DNA from: JANXSG01 sp038203935
GTDB taxonomy: Bacteria; Armatimonadota; Chthonomonadetes; Chthonomonadales; Chthonomonadaceae
Direction: 5' to 3'
NCBI GenBank assembly: GCA_038203935.1
Contig: JBBRDM010000003.1
Coordinates: 1-64,000 of the forward strand
DNA: 64,000 bases
Position numbers and translations under genes: made by a program. Positions 27,460-36,912 of the stretch are shown piece after piece; positions within the stretch are counted from its first letter, which is position 1; each line of letters opens with the position of its first letter. A model generated the notes under the pieces. That model was not told the DNA's origin, did not search any database, and saw only the letters and a program-made list of their open reading frames with translations.

Positions 27460-28191
27460 ATGGCTGAACAGAAAATTGCATTGATTACTGGAGCTAATAA
27501 AGGAATTGGATTCGAAACTGCCAGGCAGCTTGGCGAGCAGGGAGTAAAAATTCTTCTTGGCTCTCGTGATCCCGGCAGAGGGACGGAAGCAGCGGCAAAA
27601 CTTCAGAAAGACGGCCTCGATGTGGAAGCCATCACTATCGATGTTACTAATAGCGACAGCATTCAGACGGCAGCTGCAAAAGTAGCGCAAAAATATGGAA
27701 AACTTGATATTCTTGTGAATAATGCGGGCATCGGTACATTTGGTACTTCCGCGTCCGAGGAGACGGAAGAGGAGTGGCGGCGAGTTTTTGATACGAATGT
27801 ATTCGGGTTAGTCAATACCACGCAGGCCTTTCTCCCGCTTCTGATGAAGTCGGATGCCGGCAGAATTGTGCAGCTCACAAGTATTCTTGGTTCACTAACA
27901 CTCGCCTCCGATCCCAATTCTCCAATCGGTGGCGGCACCGGTCATGGCGCAGCATATGGGGCTTCGAAGTCTGCGGTGAATATGTACACGGTTCATCTGG
28001 CTAGAGAACTGGAAAAGACTTCCATCAAAGTGAATGCAGCGCATCCAGGCTGGGTTAAAACGGAATTAGGCGGGGATGGCGCGATGATGGAAATCGTGGA
28101 CGGCGCTAAAACCAGTGTTCAGCTTGCGCTGCTTCCCAACGATGGCCCAACAGGTGGATTCTTCCATCTCGGACAAACGCTGCCCTGGTAG
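27460..28191 (+). CDS. Short-chain dehydrogenase/reductase, carbonyl-reductase-like
   Basis: This is a classical SDR of 243 residues. The cofactor loop is TGANKGIGFE and NNAGIGTFG follows. The catalytic region is unusual in length between Ser (LTSILGSL) and YGASKSAVN, with a Gly-rich insertion. HPGWVKTELGG follows the active site. NKGIGFETAR and HPGWVKTE resemble plant and animal carbonyl reductases, so an NADPH-dependent ketone or aldehyde reductase is likely. The ATG at 27460 (MAEQKIALITG) is preferred to an upstream in-frame start at 27358, because homology starts there and GGGAGG lies upstream. Confidence 0.88.
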   Translation: MAEQKIALITGANKGIGFETARQLGEQGVKILLGSRDPGRGTEAAAKLQKDGLDVEAITIDVTNSDSIQTAAAKVAQKYGKLDILVNNAGIGTFGTSASEETEEEWRRVFDTNVFGLVNTTQAFLPLLMKSDAGRIVQLTSILGSLTLASDPNSPIGGGTGHGAAYGASKSAVNMYTVHLARELEKTSIKVNAAHPGWVKTELGGDGAMMEIVDGAKTSVQLALLPNDGPTGGFFHLGQTLPW

Positions 28192-28349
28192 ATTACCATT
28201 ATTAATCTCGTTGAAAAAGTGATGAGGGTTATAATGGCAGCAAATTCTATGCTCAGTTACTTTTAAAAGTCTAGCTGATGACGGGCTTCCCAATAAGTCC
28301 ATCGCAGTACACAGACACACGACTTGTCGACTTCGAAATGAGTTTCTAT

Positions 28350-29693
28350 TTAAAACTGAAAAATAGCCTCGCGGCTTAAATATTTCTTTGCGCATTGCAT
28401 AATGTCTGCATAGGTGACAGATTTCAGTTTTGAATAGAAATTCGAATCGAAGTTATAACCTACCCCGGTAGATTCGAACCATGCCGGCATAAAAGCCCTT
28501 TCCCGAAGCCGTTCATACCGCTTCAGATCGAGACCGATTGCAAGTCCGCTTGCACGTTCTAATTCTGTGGAAGTGAGCGGCTCTGAGCTTAGTCTGTCTA
28601 TTTCTTTCTGCAGCAATGCGATCGCATCTTTTTGGGTAAATTCCGTACCATCCCTAATTAATGAATGGGAAGCATCCCACTCTATGTAAGCAATTAAGGG
28701 ACTATTTTGGTCTGGCCTATAGCTCACTCCCACCTGATATGCCAGCCCAAATTCATCACGTATTTTACTTATGAGGCGAGAACCATGCCCAATTCCTAGC
28801 GCGATTTGCAGAACCGTAAACGCAGCATAATCTGGGTTTGCAGCTCCTGGCGCAGCGAACGCCAGCATCACGCGATGGACCTTTCCCGGCCGATTTGAAG
28901 TGATAGTTTTCCCTTGCAAACCATTGAGGCTGTTTCCATCAAAAGTTGTAAAACTTTGCCTTGATGGCCGGTTGTAATTGTTCAGCTGCTCTCGGAAAAC
29001 AGTGTATGCAGTGTTGGGATCAAATTTCCCAGCTACAGATATGGTTGTTTCAATCGGCGTGAAAACAGTCGCATAATACTGGGCGGCAATAGCAGGCGTT
29101 ACACGGTCGAGAAGGTTTAAATCAATTTCAGGTTCTATATCAGTTTGCTTTGAGATTGATTCGATGAAATCTTCCAAATGTTCTGAGCCGTTATTCTGTG
29201 TTTTTTGCAGTTTATATCGCGCTAAATTCAAACCCGAGGATGTAAAGTCAGCATTTTTCAACACTTCTGAAAGCAGATGCGCTGCCGATTCGAACTGCCC
29301 CGGAGAGGTATAGCAGGTGATAGCGATGTAGGAATTAGTTCGAACTACCTCAATGCTGCCTCCCACTTTTTGTAATTCTGCATTGATGTCCTCAGAAGAA
29401 CGAGTGGAACTGGCGTAAAATAACGAATTTGCTACGATTTCACTTATAACTTTCTCTGCTTTCGATTTTGCCGCTGGCAGGCGCACCATCGCTGTAATAG
29501 CCAGCATATCCGAATCGGATTCTGGCTTTAATTTGAGCCTCACACCGCTCGGCAGAACTGTCATCGCCACTGTCCCTGTCGAATCGCTTTTGGGACTATT
29601 CTGATTAGGCAGGGCTTGGGCATATGATATTCCCACCATGATCATTAGGACCGCCGGAAGCAGGCTGCGCAATTTTCTCAACTTATTTAACAC
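28350..29693 (-). CDS. M16 peptidase-like protein, inactive subunit
   Basis: The 447 residues have a signal peptide (about 1-26) and two M16-type alpha/beta halves. The HxxEH zinc motif is absent: the corresponding stretch reads AEKVISEIVANSLFY. The C-terminal half keeps the pattern HRVMLAFAAPGAANPDYAAF. Non-catalytic M16 partners form heterodimers with an active subunit. Its start overlaps the end of the active M16 gene by 11 bases, so the two are translationally coupled and probably form one complex in the periplasm or at the cell surface. Confidence 0.88.
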   Translation of the reverse strand: MLNKLRKLRSLLPAVLMIMVGISYAQALPNQNSPKSDSTGTVAMTVLPSGVRLKLKPESDSDMLAITAMVRLPAAKSKAEKVISEIVANSLFYASSTRSSEDINAELQKVGGSIEVVRTNSYIAITCYTSPGQFESAAHLLSEVLKNADFTSSGLNLARYKLQKTQNNGSEHLEDFIESISKQTDIEPEIDLNLLDRVTPAIAAQYYATVFTPIETTISVAGKFDPNTAYTVFREQLNNYNRPSRQSFTTFDGNSLNGLQGKTITSNRPGKVHRVMLAFAAPGAANPDYAAFTVLQIALGIGHGSRLISKIRDEFGLAYQVGVSYRPDQNSPLIAYIEWDASHSLIRDGTEFTQKDAIALLQKEIDRLSSEPLTSTELERASGLAIGLDLKRYERLRERAFMPAWFESTGVGYNFDSNFYSKLKSVTYADIMQCAKKYLSREAIFQF

Positions 29694-31056
29694 TCACATC
29701 ACTCCGCTGCTGCCTGCCTGGCAGCAGTTTTATTTCAATGCTTCGATTTACATCGAGATATTGAGCAGCAAAGTGCCGTACATCGTCCGAAGTAAATTCG
29801 AGAATCTGCTTTTTGAATTCGTTAATCCTGCTCCCTCCGCTCATATGGGCATAGCCCATATATCTTGCAAGGCCGGCGTCTGTTTCCGTGTCATGCTGCA
29901 GCTGTGTTAGAACGCGAACTTTTGCGCTGTCTAATTCGTCGCTAGAGGGTGGGGATATTTTGAGAGATTCGATAATGTTTAGCAGCACCGCTTTAGTCTG
30001 CCTGAATCGATCCAGCGAATCAGAAGGAGTGGATTGTACTACGTTTGGTGTGGGTTCGAAGGTGGCTATCACCGAAAATAGACTCGAATCGAGGCGCGGA
30101 GCCATACGGATTTCTGCCTTGATACCAGATAACTCCTTGCACTTCAATCGTCCATATTTATCGCTGCTGCCGAGCAATGCTTCTACCAGCTTTGCACACG
30201 ATGAATTCCGATTATCACCAGCCGGAGGACATGGATAGCCGATGGCGAATCGAATCGCGGAATCGATCGATGGAACACTGATAGCTGCTTTCTGCGCTAA
30301 ATCCGGTTCATTGAATACCGATTTAACTTTCGCTTTCACCTCTGGGATAATATTTTTCCAGTCACCCAGACATTTGCGCGCACTATCTATAGCTGTTTTC
30401 GGATCGATATCACCCGCAATTGCCAGCACACAATTGGATGGAATGTAGGTTCTTTTATAAAAACTACGAAGCGCGGATAGCTTACAGGCAGTAATATTTT
30501 CAGTGGTCCCGCCATACGATCTGCCATAAGCTTGTTTGGAAAAGGCGGAGGAGTAGAGTAAGTCGGTTATTTGTGCGGAGGAATCCTGGCTGCGAATTTC
30601 CAGTTCATTCAAAATAACCGAGCGTTCTTTTTCGACCTCCTCTTCCGGGAAGGAGGCAAATCGAACGATATCCGCAAGAAGAGCTATTGCGCCAACTAAA
30701 TTGTTCGCGGGAACCGTAGTATAATAATGTGCAAAATCAGGGCCGGTAGCAGCATTTAAAGTTCCGCCCAACTGTTCCATTTTAACATCTGTTTCACCAT
30801 TGCGATATCTGTCTGTTCCCTTGAAAAGCACATGTTCGAGAAAATGCGCGGCTCCAATTTCTGATGATGCTTCTTCACGAGCTCCCGCCCTGACCCAGAG
30901 ATCCAGTGCAACAAGAGGAGTAACGCTTCGTTTTTGTACGAGAACACGCAGTCCGTTATCAAAAACTGCACTGCTTGCTGCCTGAGATTCTTTACCTTCG
31001 ACGGGCATTGAAAATACTGCGAAAAGGGCAAGGATTAAAGGGTAATATCTATTCAT
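29683..31056 (-). CDS. M16 zinc peptidase, active subunit
   Basis: This is a secreted pitrilysin/processing-peptidase-family protease of 457 residues. The signal peptide (1-21) ends near VEGKES. The zinc motif HFLEH (71-75) and the downstream glutamate in VILNELE (E151) are intact. It is the first gene of a pair with the catalytically dead paralogue downstream, as in other bacterial M16B heterodimers. It diverges from the DUF5060 gene. The substrate is unknown. Confidence 0.93.
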   Translation of the reverse strand: MNRYYPLILALFAVFSMPVEGKESQAASSAVFDNGLRVLVQKRSVTPLVALDLWVRAGAREEASSEIGAAHFLEHVLFKGTDRYRNGETDVKMEQLGGTLNAATGPDFAHYYTTVPANNLVGAIALLADIVRFASFPEEEVEKERSVILNELEIRSQDSSAQITDLLYSSAFSKQAYGRSYGGTTENITACKLSALRSFYKRTYIPSNCVLAIAGDIDPKTAIDSARKCLGDWKNIIPEVKAKVKSVFNEPDLAQKAAISVPSIDSAIRFAIGYPCPPAGDNRNSSCAKLVEALLGSSDKYGRLKCKELSGIKAEIRMAPRLDSSLFSVIATFEPTPNVVQSTPSDSLDRFRQTKAVLLNIIESLKISPPSSDELDSAKVRVLTQLQHDTETDAGLARYMGYAHMSGGSRINEFKKQILEFTSDDVRHFAAQYLDVNRSIEIKLLPGRQQRSDVSVK

Positions 31057-31116
31057 TGCGATTTCAATTCACTAAAGATCACTTCGAATCCTGCTAGGAG
31101 AAGTCCAATTAAACCT

Positions 31117-33288
31117 TTGAAATTCTTAACATTAGGAACTGTTATTTATCTAATATATACTATCTGCAGCTGCACACCCGCAGCAGCTGCGGACGTAAAT
31201 AAAATATCCGCTTCATCCGGAGCAATTCATATTGATTGGAGCGGAAATCACGGAATTTTAAATCAGGATGCGTTTGATGGTAAAAGTGCGGAACATTATG
31301 GCCTAACCTATCTGAGAACGGATATCGGACCAAAAGGCAGCGCGGATTATCTTGTATGGCTTCTCGCACGGGATAACAGCAGTTTTAAAATAGTTTGGGG
31401 ATACATGAACCGCGGCGGCAGCTCTTTTTGGGCCTGGATATATCACTATCCGGAGAATATTGTAACACTTTCCGAGTTCAAGGGAAGTTACTCCATAAAT
31501 TCTTTATCAACTTCTTATTCCCGCCCGGATGAATCGCGCATTTCCTTGGGCACACCGCCCGGCTATACTGGTCAGCCGTTCAAGTTTCAGGACTGGTCGG
31601 CAGATCACGGTAAAATTTCTCGACTATCGACCACTCTGCCTTCCATTTCCAAAGGAAAAGAGATTGTATTAACTGACCTCAGTATTTCACCGCTGCATGA
31701 AATTAGTGTTCCAGCGATGAATGGATGGCGAGACCGTGGCTGGCAGGAACTTCACGCGGTTGCAACAGATTCTAAAAATAATCCTTACTATCTTATACTG
31801 TATAGCAATAGTCAAAAAGGATATATCATCAATCTGGATGGCGGCTGGGCAGCTCCCGCCGACTATGGAGAGGTCGTAAACTTCATTCAACCCACTTCCG
31901 CATCCACACCTTCTTCCACAGAGCTTGACCAGGAAGCGACTGTGGCGGAACAGGCAAATCCAGAACCTAACAATAAACTACTCCTGCAAATACCCAGATT
32001 TCGCACCTTCGAAGCAAAATTCGAAACTAACACACCCTATAAAAATCCATTTATAGAACAGCAGATGGATGTCGATTTGCTGGGGCCGGATGGAAAAGAG
32101 TACTCTGCAATGGGATATTGGGCAGGGAAATCAACGTGGGCTTTCAGATTTTCCCCTCAAATGGCTGGAGTATGGCAATGGCGAACGATATCTCAGGATA
32201 AATCGCTGGATGGTCATGAAGGCGCCTTTGAGTGTATTCCACTAGAAATGAATGCGCATGGTTTTTTAAAGAAAGATAAAACCGGGCAGGAGTCCATAAA
32301 GTCTGTTTGGACCGATGGCGCTCCGTTCATGCCTACAACGGCACGAACGAATTTCTGTAATTTTAAGTCAAATTTAAATGCTGCTTCGTGGCTTGATGCA
32401 CTTTACAATAAGGGCGTAGATAGGTTATCAGGCGGCTTTATACTGGATTCTATTATTTCTAAAACTACAAAACAAGCGGTATTACCTCTGATCGCATCCG
32501 ATCCTTCTCAGCTGAACCAGGAATATTTCAGTTTGCTTGATCAAATCGTTCAGCTGGCAACAGAAAAGGGTATATTGCTGGAGATTGGCCTTTCAAGTTC
32601 CAAAAGCGGGGCATTATCAGCATTTAAAGAGGATGAATTAAGAAATATTTGGAGATATATCATCGCCAGATACTCCAGTTATAACATAACCTGGAAAGTT
32701 TTTGATGACGATGCTATTGCGGATTCAAGCGCTAGGAAAAATAGCAGTTTTGAGGAGATGCTTCGATTATATGATCTCAATCAACATCCAGTAGGCGGGC
32801 TGAATACACAGCTGATCCGTGAAGAAGACGATCCAGTATGGCAAAAAATTTGGGAAGCGGTCATGAGCACGAAGCTCCCAGCTGTTCAGATATCAGATCC
32901 CTCAACACCTGTTTCTGAACGCCAGTATCTAAATCTGTCCAAGCTGGCTAGCTGTACTAAACTCTTGAAAAATACCAGGTTTTGGCGTTTGAACCCGCAT
33001 CAGGATCTGTTTGATAATTACATTGAATTAAAATCTGTGGGCATAACACCAGACTCTCAAAATGATAACAAATTAATCGCTGATCCGGGCTGGGAATACA
33101 TGCTATGGCTGCCGCAAGGCGGTTCTGCGATGCTTGATCTGGTTGAAGCTGCAGGACATCTAAAAGCAGTGTGGTATAATCCAAAAACAGATGTCTCACA
33201 ATATCCTGAAAATCTTTCGGGAGCAGCGCATTTGAAATTGTCTGCTCCAGATAATGACCCCTGGATTCTTCATCTTACTAGGCGCTGA
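31117..33288 (+). CDS. Secreted DUF5060-containing protein, glycoside-hydrolase-like
   Basis: The 723 residues start with a signal peptide (about 1-24). Residues about 30-270 are beta-rich and of unknown type. A DUF5060-like sandwich follows (about 300-375, FRTFEAKF through WAFRFSPQMAGVWQWR). Then comes a region shaped like the DUF4038 TIM barrel (about 385-640), but with little motif conservation, and a short closing beta segment. DUF5060/DUF4038 proteins are putative polysaccharide-degrading enzymes; here the barrel looks divergent and may be non-catalytic. The start is TTG, with AGGAG about 16 bases upstream, which is far. The kinase gene follows after 50 bases. Confidence 0.75.
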   Translation: MKFLTLGTVIYLIYTICSCTPAAAADVNKISASSGAIHIDWSGNHGILNQDAFDGKSAEHYGLTYLRTDIGPKGSADYLVWLLARDNSSFKIVWGYMNRGGSSFWAWIYHYPENIVTLSEFKGSYSINSLSTSYSRPDESRISLGTPPGYTGQPFKFQDWSADHGKISRLSTTLPSISKGKEIVLTDLSISPLHEISVPAMNGWRDRGWQELHAVATDSKNNPYYLILYSNSQKGYIINLDGGWAAPADYGEVVNFIQPTSASTPSSTELDQEATVAEQANPEPNNKLLLQIPRFRTFEAKFETNTPYKNPFIEQQMDVDLLGPDGKEYSAMGYWAGKSTWAFRFSPQMAGVWQWRTISQDKSLDGHEGAFECIPLEMNAHGFLKKDKTGQESIKSVWTDGAPFMPTTARTNFCNFKSNLNAASWLDALYNKGVDRLSGGFILDSIISKTTKQAVLPLIASDPSQLNQEYFSLLDQIVQLATEKGILLEIGLSSSKSGALSAFKEDELRNIWRYIIARYSSYNITWKVFDDDAIADSSARKNSSFEEMLRLYDLNQHPVGGLNTQLIREEDDPVWQKIWEAVMSTKLPAVQISDPSTPVSERQYLNLSKLASCTKLLKNTRFWRLNPHQDLFDNYIELKSVGITPDSQNDNKLIADPGWEYMLWLPQGGSAMLDLVEAAGHLKAVWYNPKTDVSQYPENLSGAAHLKLSAPDNDPWILHLTRR

Positions 33289-33338
33289 ATCTATTCAACA
33301 GCGTATTCAGCATCTTCATTTTCGGGAGAATATCCAGA

Positions 33339-35069
33339 ATGCCCTCCTCTCAGCTAGACGAAGGAACTTTGCTAAATGAACGGTACCGCATACTGAAATC
33401 CATTGGTCAGGGAGGTATGGGTACTGTCTATCTTGCGACTCATGAACGCCTGGATGCTGTCGTCGCAGTAAAAGAAGTCCGTGGTAAGCCCTCTGATCTT
33501 CAGGATTATGAGGAAGTCATGCGCCAGTGTGAGCAGGAAGCGCGATTTCTTGTAAAGCTGAATCATTCAAACCTGCCAAAAGTTACGGATGCATTTATTG
33601 AGAATGAACGCGTCTATGTGGTGATGGAATTTATTGAGGGGGTAACTCTCGAGCAGCGTCTTCGAGATAACGATAACAAGGGACTAGACCCAGCCCTTGT
33701 TTTAGAATGGGGACTTCAAATAGCCGATGTAATCGCCTATCTTCACAGTCAGGATCCGCCCATAGTTTTTCGTGATTTAAAGCCGGCGAATATCATGGTG
33801 CAGGCTGATGGCAATGTCCGCCTCATAGATTTTGGGATTGCTCGCCGTTTTCAGCCAGGCGCAGAGAAGGATACTTCTCTGCTGGGCAGTGTCGGATATT
33901 CACCTCCGGAACAGTTCGGAAGAAACCAGACCGATTCTCGCTCCGATATCTATGCATTCGGAGCGACACTGCATCATCTATTATCCGGAGTTGATCCTTC
34001 TGACCATCCTTTTAAGTTCACGCCATTAATACTTTTAATACCGGAAATGCCTGAATCACTGTCTGATCTGCTAAGTCAATGCCTCAGTTTGGAGCCGGAT
34101 GACAGGCCTGCTACCATCCACGAAGTAGCTTTGCGACTATTAGCTGCACGCGATGAAATCTATATTCTTGGCGATGCTGGGACTTCCTTTACGCCGCTTG
34201 CAGAAGAGCAGGCTAGTCCGGGAATACCTGCTAGATCAACCACAGATCGAAGGGCAACAGCTTCTGGCAGTACCGATACTGTATTGAAACAGACAGTACT
34301 TCGGGACGGTACCAAAAAGAGCGGGGTAACTGGTTCTGGCAGAATTATCACAACTTCTTCAAAATCATATAATCCTTATGCGCCTCTGATTCTTGCCGCC
34401 GTGATCCTTGCCATTATTGGTGCCGGATCTTATGTTTTATTTCCAAAGTCGGTCTACCATAACGAACAGCCGAAAGTAATCACGCCTGTGCCATCACCCA
34501 TAGTGAAAGCGCCGGATTCAGCGGTCGGCCAGATCGATGATCAAAATACTTCTGCGAACACTCTGGATCCTGCCGAAAATTCGATCTTACCTGCTGCTGA
34601 GCCTGCCGCCACTATACAGATAACCAACCAGGACATCGCGATGAATGGAACAGACACCCCTCAGCTTCGCCTCGAAGTAATGGGGAGTATTAAAGGAAGA
34701 TCTAACACAACGGGAAGAGCAGCAATTTTCTTTTTTGATGATCAAAAAAACCCGCTCCCAGCGCGCGATCCGCACAGCCCCTATGCCAACAAAGAGGGAC
34801 AACTCAGCGTAGCCCACTCGCTTACAGTACAGAGCGATGAGTATCCAATCCATATAATTCTGACGATTCCGGCATCCGAATTTCCATCAGCCTCGACAGT
34901 TTTACCAATTAAAGTTCAGGCAGCAGTATTTATCGAAGGGAAACGGATAGGAGAATCTGATTTTATCGAACTGCGTCCGCTGCCTCCAGTTTTTTACGGT
35001 GTAAATCCTGATCAGTCTAGTACAGGACGGCATACAGGAGTCGGGCTCGGAATCGGCACCACCCATTAG
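33339..35069 (+). CDS. Transmembrane serine/threonine protein kinase
   Basis: This is a Hanks-type kinase of 576 residues. The Gly loop is GQGGMGTVY, with lysine K45 in VAVKEV. The catalytic FRDLKPANI (Asp at 146) is an RD-type loop, DFG is at 164-166, and SPPE and DSRSDIYAFG follow. A basic Ser/Thr-rich linker leads to one membrane helix near 350-370. An extracytoplasmic region of about 200 residues follows, with a beta-rich part (430-560) that probably senses or binds something outside. It lies in line with the DUF5060 gene before it and the acyl-CoA synthetase after it (28-base gap). Confidence 0.93.
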   Translation: MPSSQLDEGTLLNERYRILKSIGQGGMGTVYLATHERLDAVVAVKEVRGKPSDLQDYEEVMRQCEQEARFLVKLNHSNLPKVTDAFIENERVYVVMEFIEGVTLEQRLRDNDNKGLDPALVLEWGLQIADVIAYLHSQDPPIVFRDLKPANIMVQADGNVRLIDFGIARRFQPGAEKDTSLLGSVGYSPPEQFGRNQTDSRSDIYAFGATLHHLLSGVDPSDHPFKFTPLILLIPEMPESLSDLLSQCLSLEPDDRPATIHEVALRLLAARDEIYILGDAGTSFTPLAEEQASPGIPARSTTDRRATASGSTDTVLKQTVLRDGTKKSGVTGSGRIITTSSKSYNPYAPLILAAVILAIIGAGSYVLFPKSVYHNEQPKVITPVPSPIVKAPDSAVGQIDDQNTSANTLDPAENSILPAAEPAATIQITNQDIAMNGTDTPQLRLEVMGSIKGRSNTTGRAAIFFFDDQKNPLPARDPHSPYANKEGQLSVAHSLTVQSDEYPIHIILTIPASEFPSASTVLPIKVQAAVFIEGKRIGESDFIELRPLPPVFYGVNPDQSSTGRHTGVGLGIGTTH

Positions 35070-35097
35070 TAGTTACCCTGAATACAGGAGTCCTTGA

Positions 35098-36912
35098 ATG
35101 CATCGACGCACGCTCTACAGTATGTTTATGGAAACGGTGAAGGCGCATCCGGATTCCCGGGCAATAGGCTTCCGGCCTGATAAAAATTCTGATTACACCT
35201 ACTGGTCCTATCATGATCTGGCGCTGAAAGTTAAAAACTGCCGTCGAGCATTGCATCAAATTGGTTTGATTGCAGGTGATAGAATAGCGCTGCTTGCAGA
35301 AAATCGATGGGAATGGGCGGTGATCGATCTTGCAGCGCACTCGCTTGGGTTAATAAATGTTGCTCCCTACGTCACTCTGCCGGCCCCTCAAGTAGCATTC
35401 ATCGTACAGAATTCCGGAGCAAAAGCACTTTTTATTTCCGACTCGAAACAACGCGCTAAAATGTCCGAAGTACGTTCTCAATCTCCGGAGCTTCAGTACA
35501 TCATTGTGATGGATGGCGAACCCGAACGCCTCGAAGAAGAGGGGATCATCTCCTTTGGCAAGTTTCTGGAACGAGGTGAAACCAGTAATAGCACCGATGC
35601 CGAGCTGGATACGCTGTCGGGAGAAATTGATCCAGATTCCACAGCAACCTTCATCTATACTTCTGGAACTACGGGCGAACCCAAAGGCGCAATGCTCTCA
35701 CATGTGAATATCCTTCAGACTCCAGACGCGCTGGTCGACGAGCCTATTGCAGACATTGGGCCAACAGATGTCTTCCTTTCCTTTTTGCCGCTTAGCCATA
35801 TCACAGAGCGTGTTGGCGGCTACTATATTCCGCTTCGGGTCGGCGCATGTATAGTTTACTCTCAGGGACTGTCTTCCTTTGGTGAGGAACTAACTAAAAC
35901 GGTTCGTCCAACATGTATGCTTTGTGTTCCAAGACTCTTCGAAAATATGTATTCTAAATTTAACGATACCCTTGCAAAAGCGCCCGAAAAACGCCAGAAG
36001 TTGGTTCGATGGGGAATAAAAGTGGGGCAGGAAACTGCTATTTGCAAATCTCAGGGGAAATCGCCAGGACTCTTACTAAAACTGAAATTTGCGTTTGCGG
36101 ATAAAAAAATACTCTCGCAAATACGAGAAAAAGTCACTGGAGGAAATCTCAGATACTGTGTCTCCGGAGGTGCGCCTCTTGATCTGGAAACTGCCACTTT
36201 TTTTCTCGGGATAGGTATCCAGATTTTGGAGGGCTATGGACTATCGGAGTGCAACATCATTGCTATTAATCGTCCTGGCAGGCAGCGGATTGGGACAGTA
36301 GGGGTATTGATGCCGCAAGTGGAGTTTAAAATTGCTGATGATGGGGAGTTTTTAATGCGCGGGCAGGGGAGGATGAAAGGCTATTATAACTCCCCGGAAG
36401 CGACTGCAGAAGCGATAGATTCGGAAGGTTGGTTTCATACTGGCGATATTGGAGAACGATCGATAGATGGATACGTTACTATCACTGATCGGAAAAAAGA
36501 CCTCATCGTCCTCACAAATGGTAAAAAAGTCGCACCTCAGCCTATTGAAGCTCAGCTTAAAATGAGTCCGTATATCGCGGAGGCCGTGCTATACGGTGAT
36601 AAACAGGCGACTGTGATGGCAATTCTAGCGCCTGCATTCGATAAACTATTAGCCTGGGCAAAATCTGAAGAGATTTCTGTGTCCGATATTTCCGCACTTA
36701 TTGCCCATCCGGATGTTCTGAAACTTTTCAAGTCAGAGATTGAGAAAAATACCAAGTCGCTGGCAGAGTTCGAGAAAATCAAACGATTTAAGCTTGTGGA
36801 TAAACCTTTTAGTATTGACGGCGGAGAGCTTACTCCCACCCTCAAAGTCAAGCGCAAATTCGTTGCTGAAAAATATGCTGCACTGCTCGATTCGATGGCA
36901 CGAAGTTCATGA
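35098..36912 (+). CDS. Long-chain acyl-CoA synthetase (AMP-forming)
   Basis: This ANL-family enzyme activates fatty acids to acyl-CoA through an acyl-AMP. The P-loop motif is YTSGTTGEPKGAM (188-199). YGLSECN, GWFHTGDIG and the hinge DRKKDLIVLTNGKKVAP follow, as in FadD15/FAA1-type synthetases. At 604 residues it is full length. Its stop codon overlaps the coding end of the convergent glycosyltransferase gene by six bases (TCATGA). Confidence 0.93.
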   Translation: MHRRTLYSMFMETVKAHPDSRAIGFRPDKNSDYTYWSYHDLALKVKNCRRALHQIGLIAGDRIALLAENRWEWAVIDLAAHSLGLINVAPYVTLPAPQVAFIVQNSGAKALFISDSKQRAKMSEVRSQSPELQYIIVMDGEPERLEEEGIISFGKFLERGETSNSTDAELDTLSGEIDPDSTATFIYTSGTTGEPKGAMLSHVNILQTPDALVDEPIADIGPTDVFLSFLPLSHITERVGGYYIPLRVGACIVYSQGLSSFGEELTKTVRPTCMLCVPRLFENMYSKFNDTLAKAPEKRQKLVRWGIKVGQETAICKSQGKSPGLLLKLKFAFADKKILSQIREKVTGGNLRYCVSGGAPLDLETATFFLGIGIQILEGYGLSECNIIAINRPGRQRIGTVGVLMPQVEFKIADDGEFLMRGQGRMKGYYNSPEATAEAIDSEGWFHTGDIGERSIDGYVTITDRKKDLIVLTNGKKVAPQPIEAQLKMSPYIAEAVLYGDKQATVMAILAPAFDKLLAWAKSEEISVSDISALIAHPDVLKLFKSEIEKNTKSLAEFEKIKRFKLVDKPFSIDGGELTPTLKVKRKFVAEKYAALLDSMARSS

